From an uncultured Granulicatella sp. (GTDB lineage: Bacteria > Bacillota > Bacilli > Lactobacillales > Aerococcaceae), in assembly GCA_938017885.1 (NCBI GenBank), contig CALIJD010000063.1, positions 1 through 5,116 of the forward strand: a DNA stretch of 5,116 nt. Reading direction: 5' to 3'. The notes beneath the pieces are model-generated. The model was not told the origin of the DNA, made no database searches, and saw only the letters and a list, made by a program, of their open reading frames with translations. Below are positions 1-4,899 of this stretch, piece by piece; within the stretch, counting starts at the first letter, position 1; every line of letters begins with the position of its first letter. The position numbers and the translations under genes were made by a program.

Positions 1-1
1 A

Positions 2-808
2 TTAATTGATATTTTAACAGGCATCCAACCAATGGATAGCGGGGATATTTTGATTAATGGAAAGTCGATTAAAACGGATAAAGTAGAAATCCGAAAACAT
101 TTAGGACTCGTACCTCAAGATATCGCCTTGCTAGAAGAATTGAACGCGGTGGATAATCTGGAATACTTTGGCGGTCTTTATGGATTATATGGTGCTGAGT
201 TAAAAGCACAAATTGAAAAGTTACTAGAAGTCGCAGGATTGACGGATAAAAGAAAAGAAAAAGTGAAAAACTATTCTGGTGGGATGAAACGAAGATTGAA
301 TATTGCGGTAGCGATGTTACATAATCCTTCGATTCTTATTTTGGACGAACCAACTGTTGGAGTCGATGCGCAGTCACGTCAATATATTTTTGATTACATC
401 CAAGATTTAGCCGCGCAAGGCACAACGATTTTATATACTTCGCATTATATGGAAGAAATTGAAGCCCTTTGTGATCGTGTCTTTATTTTAGATCTTGGAG
501 AAGAAGTGGCTTACGGAACCAAAGAAGAAGTGAAAAAACTAGTCGGACATACGCAAACAGTAGTACTGACCTTAGACCGAATTCCAAATGGTTTTGAAGA
601 AGCTTTAAAAGCCAGTGAGAATGGCGTTCAACATGTCCTGTTGAAAGAGGAAACCCTCGAGCTTACGGTGGACCAAACGATTTTCTCTATGATGAAATTA
701 ATTGGTTTTGTGGAACAAGAACAACTCGTCATTAAGTCGCTCAGTATCAAAGAAACGACTTTAGAGGAAGCTTTCTTACAATTGACAGGGAAGACACTAA
801 GAGATTAA
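2..808 (+). CDS. ABC-2 type exporter ATP-binding subunit, 5'-truncated by window edge
   Basis: This is the nucleotide-binding subunit of an ABC exporter of the DrrA/CcmA/LnrL type, which hydrolyses ATP at the inner face of the membrane to drive the two permeases encoded next. The frame is open from base 2 and starts LIDILTGIQPMDSGD, the stretch that normally follows Walker A. The ATG at 32 is therefore internal and the true start and Walker A lie to the left. Visible motifs are the Q-loop (VPQ, Gln at 116-118), the signature SGGMKRR (from 275), Walker B ILILDE followed by PTVGVD (from 332) and the switch histidine in TSHYMEE (443-445). About 100 C-terminal residues form the accessory domain typical of drug-exporter ATPases and end in TLEEAFLQLTG. 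The 268 visible residues plus a missing N-terminus of about 40 give roughly 310, the usual family length. An AAGGAGG site overlapping its stop codon leads into the next gene. The family is certain; the substrate is unknown. Confidence 0.96.
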   Translation, partial: LIDILTGIQPMDSGDILINGKSIKTDKVEIRKHLGLVPQDIALLEELNAVDNLEYFGGLYGLYGAELKAQIEKLLEVAGLTDKRKEKVKNYSGGMKRRLNIAVAMLHNPSILILDEPTVGVDAQSRQYIFDYIQDLAAQGTTILYTSHYMEEIEALCDRVFILDLGEEVAYGTKEEVKKLVGHTQTVVLTLDRIPNGFEEALKASENGVQHVLLKEETLELTVDQTIFSMMKLIGFVEQEQLVIKSLSIKETTLEEAFLQLTGKTLRD

Positions 809-818
809 GGAGGGTATT

Positions 819-1973
819 ATGAGATACATTCGCTATATTAAGACCGAAGTAATAGCTGGTTTCAAGCAAATTCAAGGTCTTCTTATGATTATTTTAACGC
901 CTTTTCTCTTAACTTTATTTTTAGCGTTTTCGATGAGAGGAATATATGCGCAACCCAAATTGAGTGTGGATGTACCGCTTTATATTGAAAACAATGATCA
1001 GGGAGAGTATGGCGCTCAAATTGTTCAACTCCTTCAACAGTTATCTGAAGAAAAGCAAATTCTATTAACGAGTAATCCAGAAGAGGCTAAAGTCATTGCT
1101 AGTATTCCAGAAGGATTTACCAAAGCGATTCAATCAGGCAGTCAGGATAGTCCGATTGTCATTCGTCGATTAGGGCGAGCTTCGAATATTGTTTTTGCAG
1201 TCTATAAAGAGCTGTTTGCGACGATCGCTACACAATTGCTAGAAGTGAATCAAGTCGCTAGAAAAATCGAGGCGACTCCAGCAGCGACCATCTCCAAGGA
1301 ACAAGTCGCTACATTACTTGCCAGCTTGCAACAAGAGATTGCTAGTCAAGCCTTTCAAATGGAACAAGTTGAAGCAGAGGCGCAATTGACAAGTGCTCAA
1401 CATTTTTCAATTACTGGTATCAGTTTACTTTTAATCATGCTAATGGAAGCTTTATGGCGTTCAAAGGTTCAAAAAGAACTAGGAGGCTATCGAAAACGGA
1501 TGGAAATCTTGCCTTATTCCGTTAGCGAGAAAGAGCGCTTAGATTTAGCGACTCATGTCATCTTTAATACGTTCTTGATTCTACTATATATCCTTGCTTG
1601 GAAATTAGTGGATGCAACCACATTTGGGAATAATTGGATGGGACTTCTTTTATTTGCGCTATTTTATAGTCTATTTACTGGAGTTGTCGCAACGATTGTA
1701 GGAACGCTGATTACAGAGAAGAATCATCAAATGATTTCAACACTCGTCAACCTACTCTTGATTTTCAGTTCAGGGATTCTTCCATTAGATAAGATTAGTC
1801 CAGTGTTTGGATTCTTATCTGGTAATTTAGTCCAACGATTCATTTATGCGCCATTTGTAGACTTAATGAACGGGGCTTCCGTAGGGGACATGCTCCCAAG
1901 TGCTACTCTAATTCTTTGTATTTTGTCATTTGTCTTTGTCTTAAGAATCAAGAGAAAGGAGGCACAACAATGA
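819..1973 (+). CDS. ABC-2 type exporter permease, first of two
   Basis: This is a membrane-spanning subunit of the exporter, with the ABC2_membrane_3 layout. Residues about 20-38 form a first hydrophobic helix. A large, mostly polar domain (about 45-192, presumably outside the cell) follows, and then five hydrophobic segments near 195-213, 245-262, 273-297, 304-325 and 358-376. The external domain is rich in Gln and Glu with heptad-like runs at 160-190, suggesting helices. The 384-residue length is normal for LnrM/YfiM-like permeases. The start is fixed by AAGGAGG at 807-813, five bases before ATG, which overlaps the end of the ATPase gene. The stop codon overlaps the start of the second permease (ATGA), so the three proteins are probably made in a fixed ratio as one complex. 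A multidrug or antimicrobial-peptide exporter is an inference from family and gene order. Confidence 0.93.
   Translation: MRYIRYIKTEVIAGFKQIQGLLMIILTPFLLTLFLAFSMRGIYAQPKLSVDVPLYIENNDQGEYGAQIVQLLQQLSEEKQILLTSNPEEAKVIASIPEGFTKAIQSGSQDSPIVIRRLGRASNIVFAVYKELFATIATQLLEVNQVARKIEATPAATISKEQVATLLASLQQEIASQAFQMEQVEAEAQLTSAQHFSITGISLLLIMLMEALWRSKVQKELGGYRKRMEILPYSVSEKERLDLATHVIFNTFLILLYILAWKLVDATTFGNNWMGLLLFALFYSLFTGVVATIVGTLITEKNHQMISTLVNLLLIFSSGILPLDKISPVFGFLSGNLVQRFIYAPFVDLMNGASVGDMLPSATLILCILSFVFVLRIKRKEAQQ
1955..1962 (+). promoter_or_regulatory. Ribosome-binding site fixing the start of the second permease
   Basis: AAAGGAGG lies inside the last codons of the upstream permease gene, seven bases before the ATG at 1970. 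An in-frame ATG at 1916 would give a protein 18 residues longer, but it has no comparable site and would add an out-of-frame copy of the upstream protein's last helix. Start 1970 also gives the normal ABC-2 N-terminus (MKFVRMVLFHLKRMMKNP). Confidence 0.9.
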
Positions 1974-3076
1974 AATTCGTTCGAATGGTTCTATTTCATC
2001 TGAAGCGTATGATGAAAAATCCTACATTACTTTTTATGACGATTGGAATGCCTTCCCTTATGTCAGGACTGATGCTTTTTGTCCAAAATACGAATACAAA
2101 TAGTGATTCTACTCTTCCTGTGGCTTCCACTGTGGCTTTTGTTTTCGAGGAAGGAAATGAAGAGTATCGTTCATTGATTGCGCCTTATATCAATGAGGAA
2201 CATGTCTTTTCAGATTTAGAATCTGCTAAAGCAGCTTTAAAAAAGGGTGAGATGACCGTTATTTACCAGGTACCTGCTCATTATTTACAAAACGCAAAAT
2301 CTGGAAAAGTTCCAACAATTTTAGTGTGGAACACCCAGAGAGGAACGCGTGATTTTCTATTAGATGAACAGTTAATGCAAACTCTTAAAAAAGTAATGCT
2401 TGATGCGAAATTACAAGAAGCAGGCGTTCTTAAGGTAGGAGAATCACTTCCTAGCATTTCACAAGAGATGGTGATTGAGGAAAGCGCAGCGCCGAATCCG
2501 ATTGCTTCGGGAATGGCTGTGATGATGATTTTGTTATACGTTATCTTTAACGCCTCAACGATTTCATCTGACTGGATTCAATTTAAAAAATCGCTAGTGT
2601 TAAAACGTTCGGTCGTTTCACCTAGTTCGAATTTGGAGATTGTCTTATCCTTTATTCTTTCCTATTTCGTCTTTATGTTTGGTGCGAACACGCTATTGAT
2701 GCTCTTCTTCTCGTTGATAGGGATGGTTCCACACTTAAACTGGGGTCTGTTCTTAGGAATGTTACTAGCAACAACGATGTTCAGCTTGAGTTTGAATTTA
2801 TTCTTATTCCGTTTGTTTAAAAATCCGCAACTTGCAATGGCAATTGGAGTGCTGATTGTAATTATCATGAGTGCAATGGGAATGCCAGTGGCTACGGGGG
2901 CTGTAACGAATTTACTGTGGTTAAATGTGCTTGCTTATTGCAGTCCGATGTATTGGATTGTAAAAGCGATTGATTTTCAATCCTTGTTCCCATCCGTATG
3001 GGTGCTTCTTGGAATGGCGATGGTGCTTCTTACAGCAGGAAGCTACCGCCTTGAACAGTATGTGCAAAATAAATAG
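1970..3076 (+). CDS. ABC-2 type exporter permease, second of two
   Basis: This is the second membrane subunit, 368 residues from the ATG at 1970, which overlaps the preceding stop as ATGA. It shares the layout of its partner without being a near-copy. A basic N-terminus (LKRMMKNP) is followed by a helix at about 20-38, an external domain at about 42-175, and hydrophobic segments near 179-197, 222-250, 257-282, 286-308 and 343-356. ABC-2 exporters with one ATPase and two unlike permeases include B. subtilis LnrLMN (linearmycin resistance), which this operon resembles in order and protein lengths; that resemblance is by memory, not alignment. It is the last gene of the operon. No simple hairpin-plus-T-run follows at once; the structured region at 3080-3410 does. 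The substrate is unknown. Confidence 0.93.
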   Translation: MKFVRMVLFHLKRMMKNPTLLFMTIGMPSLMSGLMLFVQNTNTNSDSTLPVASTVAFVFEEGNEEYRSLIAPYINEEHVFSDLESAKAALKKGEMTVIYQVPAHYLQNAKSGKVPTILVWNTQRGTRDFLLDEQLMQTLKKVMLDAKLQEAGVLKVGESLPSISQEMVIEESAAPNPIASGMAVMMILLYVIFNASTISSDWIQFKKSLVLKRSVVSPSSNLEIVLSFILSYFVFMFGANTLLMLFFSLIGMVPHLNWGLFLGMLLATTMFSLSLNLFLFRLFKNPQLAMAIGVLIVIIMSAMGMPVATGAVTNLLWLNVLAYCSPMYWIVKAIDFQSLFPSVWVLLGMAMVLLTAGSYRLEQYVQNK

Positions 3077-3079
3077 GAC

Positions 3080-3277
3080 GGACAAAATACACTTCGAACA
3101 TCTTTGGATGTTTCAATAGTCATCATTATAAGGATACCGCCAAGAGCCTATCGTCTCTTGGCTACCGAGCTTCAAACTGCCGCTAGGAAATGAATTTCCA
3201 GCGGCAGTAATTCACATCGGTTATGATTCCCTACAATGATGACTATTTCATCCAAAGTGTTCTTCGTGGTTTTGTCC
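3080..3277. repeat. Long imperfect inverted repeat enclosing two hairpins (possible structured RNA or small mobile element)
   Basis: The arms at 3080-3127 and 3235-3277 are imperfect reverse complements. Paired blocks, left with right, are 3080-3087 with 3270-3277 (GGACAAAA), 3090-3092 with 3266-3268, 3096-3100 with 3258-3262, 3102-3110 with 3249-3257 (CTTTGGATG) and 3115-3127 with 3235-3247 (AATAGTCATCATT). That is about 38 pairs, interrupted by small loops. Inside are a perfect 8-bp hairpin (3139-3146 with 3155-3162, loop CCTATCGT) and a 13-bp hairpin with one bulged A (3177-3190 with 3195-3207, loop TGAA). ACCGA (3164-3168) can also pair with TCGGT (3217-3221). The fold would be a long closing stem with a multi-helix junction. 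TTTTT follows the right arm, so on the + strand it could also act as the 3' end of the exporter mRNA. There is no open reading frame, target duplication or clear promoter. I do not recognise the family. Confidence 0.6.
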
Positions 3278-3296
3278 TTTTTGCTGAAAAGTTAAT

Positions 3297-3353
3297 GAGG
3301 TGCTACCTGGGTGAGGTGCCCCTCGAGATAAGAACCTGATGGAACTGGGTTCT
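3297..3353. other. Two adjacent hairpins of unknown role
   Basis: The first hairpin spans 3297-3324. GAGG pairs with CCTC, GC with GC and ACCT with AGGT around a GGGTG loop, about 10 pairs in all with two small interruptions. The second spans 3331-3353, where AGAACC pairs with GGTTCT around an 11-base loop. This stretch is more GC-rich than its surroundings. It lies between the long inverted repeat and the terminator and may be part of the same structured unit. No known riboswitch or RNA motif is recognised. Confidence 0.4.
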
Positions 3354-3370
3354 CAAATAAAAAGGAAACA

Positions 3371-3410
3371 AAAAAGCAAAATGTAACTTATATGTTACAT
3401 TTTGCTTTTT
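3371..3410. terminator. Bidirectional intrinsic terminator between exporter operon and yebC
   Basis: A perfect 17-bp stem (3371-3387 with 3394-3410) surrounds the six-base loop TTATAT. It has an A-run on the left and a T-run on the right, so it terminates transcription from both sides. It begins five bases past the yebC stop codon and is clearly the yebC terminator. On the + strand it would also stop readthrough from the exporter operon or from any RNA made from 3080-3353. Confidence 0.93.
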
Positions 3411-3415
3411 GACGA

Positions 3416-4135
3416 TTAGTCTTCTAAGTTTACGTTGTGGTACACTTTTTGAACGTCTTCGTTGTCTTCTAGAGCGTTAATCATACGTTCGAATAAACGT
3501 AAGTCGTCGCCTTCAAGTGTCACTTCTGATTGAGGAATCATTTCGATATCACTTACTGTGAATTCTGTAATTCCTAAGTCTTCTAGCGCTTTACGAACTG
3601 TGTGGAAGTCGTTTGGTTCAGCGTAAACAATCGCTTGGTCGTCTTCTTGGACAACATCACGAACATCCACTTCTGCTTCCATTAATTGTTCTAATAATTC
3701 GTCAGCATCTTTGTTTGCGATACCGAAGATTGCTGTGTGGTCAAATAAGTAAGTTACAGAACCTGGCGCACCCATGTTCCCGCCGTTTTTGCTGTAAGCG
3801 GCACGTACGTCAGCAGCTGTACGGTTTACGTTATTTGTTAAGGCATCTACGATAATCATAGAGCCGTTTGGTCCGAAACCTTCGTAACGGAGTTCTTGGT
3901 AGTCGCCATCGCCGCCACCTTTTGCTTTTTCAATCGCACGTTCGATGATATGACGTGGTACATTATAAGTTTTCGCACGGTCAATAACGAATTTTAATTT
4001 TTGGTTTGAATGAGGATCTGGTTCCCCTTGTTTTGCAGCTACATAGATTTCAATCCCGAATTTAGCGTAGATTTTACTGTTATTTGCATCTAATTTTGTT
4101 TTCTTTTCGACAATATTTGCCCATTTACGTCCCAT
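3416..4135 (-). CDS. yebC: YebC/PmpR family protein (YeeN/YebC2-type)
   Basis: This is a 239-residue cytoplasmic protein of the YebC family. It opens with [13 protein letters not shown], the form typical of the Firmicute YeeN/YeeI branch rather than the 'AGHSKW' branch. Family hallmarks are [12 protein letters not shown] (30-41), KFVIDRAK (48-55), the very conserved [19 protein letters not shown] (84-102), NRTAADVR (104-111) and KNGGNMG (116-122). The C-terminal part has IEMIPQSEV and ends DVQKVYHNV. The family was long annotated as transcriptional regulators; later work on YebC2/YeeI-type proteins points to rescue of ribosomes stalled on proline-rich stretches. The start is the ATG at 4133-4135, with AAAGTGAG a few bases upstream. 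Earlier in-frame starts (TTG 4189, ATG 4180) lie in or next to the -10 box. The gene is monocistronic, with its own promoter and terminator. Confidence 0.95.
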   Translation of the reverse strand: MGRKWANIVEKKTKLDANNSKIYAKFGIEIYVAAKQGEPDPHSNQKLKFVIDRAKTYNVPRHIIERAIEKAKGGGDGDYQELRYEGFGPNGSMIIVDALTNNVNRTAADVRAAYSKNGGNMGAPGSVTYLFDHTAIFGIANKDADELLEQLMEAEVDVRDVVQEDDQAIVYAEPNDFHTVRKALEDLGITEFTVSDIEMIPQSEVTLEGDDLRLFERMINALEDNEDVQKVYHNVNLED

Positions 4136-4178
4136 TGTTTCACTCACTTTCTGATTTTCATCTGGACTTAACTCTTCC

Positions 4179-4208
4179 ATTATACACAATCAAGACGCGG
4201 TTTGTTAA
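4179..4208 (-). promoter_or_regulatory. Promoter of yebC
   Basis: On the minus strand TTAACA (4208-4203, five of six matches to TTGACA) is followed after 18 bases by a perfect TATAAT (4184-4179). Transcription should begin near 4172, giving a leader of about 37 bases before the ATG at 4135. No regulatory site is evident, so expression is likely constitutive. Confidence 0.8.
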
Positions 4209-4236
4209 GTGTTTTCTACTAAAAATTGAGCCGTGA

Positions 4237-4258
4237 GCAAAGTTTGCAAGAATTCTTG
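4237..4258. promoter_or_regulatory. Adjoining palindromes in the thioredoxin-like gene promoter (possible operator)
   Basis: GCAAAGTTTGC (4237-4247) is a perfect palindrome around a central G, and CAAGAATTCTTG (4247-4258) is a perfect 12-bp palindrome. They share one base. Both lie across the weak -35 and the spacer of the candidate promoter, where a repressor would act. Neither matches a PerR, CtsR or CcpA consensus that I can recall, and palindromes this short can occur by chance in AT-rich DNA. Confidence 0.35.
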
Positions 4259-4274
4259 AGCTATCGGGTATGAT
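4244..4274 (+). promoter_or_regulatory. Candidate promoter of the thioredoxin-like gene
   Basis: TATGAT (4269-4274, five of six) is a good -10. The best -35 is TTGCAA (4244-4249), with only four matches and a 19-base spacer, so basal activity may be low or helped by an activator. Transcription would start near 4281, which is the ribosome-binding site itself, leaving a very short leader. A start further upstream is therefore possible. Confidence 0.4.
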
Positions 4275-4291
4275 AGAAGTGAGGTGAGAAA

Positions 4292-4570
4292 ATGGACAAA
4301 GTAAAAATCATATATATATCCATGCCAACATGTGGGGTGTGTCATGCGATTAAACCACGAGTAAAGGAACTTGCCGAAGAGTATAAGATTCCGGTAGAAG
4401 AAATTGATGCCACTCTTCATCCAGAAGTGGCGAGTCTCTATGAAGTCTTAACAGTGCCAGCGGTTATTCTGACGCTTGGGGATAAAGAATTAGCCCGCCA
4501 AGCACGCTTTATCGACCTGTTAGAACTAGAGAAACGAATCGTTCAGGCAAAGGCGTTTGTGGAAAATTAA
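4292..4570 (+). CDS. Small thioredoxin-like protein with CGVC active site
   Basis: This 92-residue protein consists of a single thioredoxin fold and has no signal peptide, so it should be cytoplasmic. Beta strand KIIYIS (5-10) leads into MPTCGVCHAIKP, with the redox pair Cys14 and Cys17. Later come VEEIDA (35-40), the cis-proline in LTVPAVIL (Pro56) and a final amphipathic helix (about 75-90). The order matches thioredoxins, but it is shorter than the usual ~105 residues and has CGVC instead of CGPC, as in YtpP/YusE-type or glutaredoxin-like proteins. The likely role is thiol-disulfide exchange with an unknown partner. GAGGTG (4281-4286) lies five bases before ATG. It is divergent from yebC and ends at a strong terminator, so it is monocistronic. 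Confidence 0.9.
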   Translation: MDKVKIIYISMPTCGVCHAIKPRVKELAEEYKIPVEEIDATLHPEVASLYEVLTVPAVILTLGDKELARQARFIDLLELEKRIVQAKAFVEN

Positions 4571-4592
4571 AAAAAATCAAATGTTTTAATTG

Positions 4593-4630
4593 AAAAAACG
4601 TGGAGAATGTACGAAATCTCCACGTTTTTT
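4593..4630. terminator. Bidirectional intrinsic terminator between thioredoxin-like and peptide genes
   Basis: A perfect 14-bp stem (4593-4606 with 4617-4630; GC-rich part CGTGGAGA/TCTCCACG) has a 10-base loop. It is flanked by six A on the left and six T on the right. It stops the thioredoxin-like transcript on the + strand and would stop the convergent peptide-gene transcript on the - strand. Confidence 0.92.
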
Positions 4631-4633
4631 GTA

Positions 4634-4661
4634 TTGTTCCAGTTTTATTAGATGTTATAAT
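4634..4661 (+). promoter_or_regulatory. Extended -10 promoter, candidate rgg promoter with long leader
   Basis: TG-T-TATAAT (4653-4661) is a perfect extended -10 element. Only a poor -35 (TTGTTC, 4634-4639, 16-base spacer) lies upstream, which extended -10 promoters tolerate. Transcription would start near 4668, just outside the stop codon of the minus-strand peptide gene. It would run 230 bases to the regulator at 4900, antisense to the whole peptide gene. No better + promoter is visible closer to 4900. Confidence 0.5.
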
Positions 4662-4670
4662 GTAGTTAGA

Positions 4671-4805
4671 TTAAAAAATTGTAGAATCATCTATAACAAC
4701 TATATCATCATCATAACCTAAAGGAGAATCTAAGTTATTTTTAGAAAAAGACGAAAATAACAAAAGTGATAGGAATAGAAAAGCTAATAACAATTTTTTT
4801 CTCAT
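4671..4805 (-). CDS. Putative Rgg-associated signalling peptide precursor (SHP-like), 44 aa
   Basis: This short gene lies directly upstream of, and divergent to, an rgg-type regulator, the standard position of SHP pheromone genes. The precursor has a basic start (MRKK) and a continuous hydrophobic segment at residues 5-20 (rich in Leu and Phe). A small-residue region (SSFSKN) follows, then a tail of about 20 residues with Asp at 26, 32, 33, 34, 39 and 40. The tail core DDDIVVIDD resembles the Asp-then-Ile/Val run of SHPs such as DIIIIVGG, but it continues to DSTIF without the usual Gly-Gly. TGGAG (4820-4816) precedes the ATG by ten bases. In known systems the precursor is exported, trimmed by a membrane protease, re-imported by Opp and bound by Rgg. 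Alternatives are a small secreted protein of other function or a chance frame; the leader-like composition and position argue for a gene. Confidence 0.7.
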   Translation of the reverse strand: MRKKLLLAFLFLSLLLFSSFSKNNLDSPLGYDDDIVVIDDSTIF

Positions 4806-4814
4806 AGAAAATCA

Positions 4815-4887
4815 ACTCCAATATTTATTTGTTAATAGAATACACTTTTGTAAAGCTTGAAAAGTTTTTGGTAGGAGTATTGGAGTA
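4815..4887. promoter_or_regulatory. Inverted repeats between peptide gene and rgg (candidate Rgg operators)
   Basis: ACTCCAATA (4815-4823) and TATTGGAGT (4879-4887) form a perfect 9-bp inverted repeat that brackets the divergent region; each copy carries or touches the ribosome-binding site of its gene. Between them, ACTTTT (4844-4849) and AAAAGT (4861-4866) form an imperfect inverted repeat with AAGCTT (4853-4858) at its centre. This is placed where an activator of the peptide gene would bind. The assignment to Rgg is inference from position. Confidence 0.4.
4837..4854 (-). promoter_or_regulatory. Weak candidate promoter of the peptide gene
   Basis: On the minus strand the best -10 is TATTCT (4842-4837, four of six), which puts the start near 4830 and leaves a leader of about 25 bases. 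There is no good -35 at normal spacing: TTTACA (4854-4849) is too close. The imperfect inverted repeat at 4844-4866 covers the -35 region. A defective -35 under a possible regulator site is what an activator-dependent promoter would look like. Confidence 0.3.
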
Positions 4888-4899
4888 GGAGGAACATTA

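Noticed and set aside
32..34. ATG at 32 as the start of the ABC ATPase
   Set aside because: The frame is open to the left edge and the residues before it fit the sequence following Walker A; a start here would remove the ATP-binding site.
1916..1969. 18-residue N-terminal extension of the second permease
   Set aside because: No ribosome-binding site; the ATG at 1970 has AAAGGAGG at ideal distance and gives the normal N-terminus.
2662..2868. 68-codon minus-strand frame
   Set aside because: Antisense shadow inside the second permease, with no ribosome-binding site or recognisable protein features.
3080..3277. Retron msr-msd region or insertion-sequence remnant
   Set aside because: No reverse transcriptase or transposase fragment nearby, and no target-site duplication outside the arms.
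3080..3353. Known RNA: SRP RNA, tmRNA, RNase P RNA, 6S RNA or T-box
   Set aside because: Looked for the conserved cores (for example GGAAGGAAGCAG of SRP RNA, T-box AGGGTGGNACC); none is present. 6S RNA could not be strictly excluded by eye but the internal hairpins do not suggest it.
3295..3386. Two tiny overlapping frames (14 and 15 residues) as leader peptides
   Set aside because: No convincing ribosome-binding site, no gene downstream on the same strand, and the second ends inside the terminator stem.
3613..3855. 80-codon plus-strand frame
   Set aside because: Antisense shadow of yebC with biased composition; yebC itself is unambiguous.
4205..4420. 71-codon minus-strand frame
   Set aside because: Runs antisense through the start of the thioredoxin-like gene and its promoter, with no supporting features.
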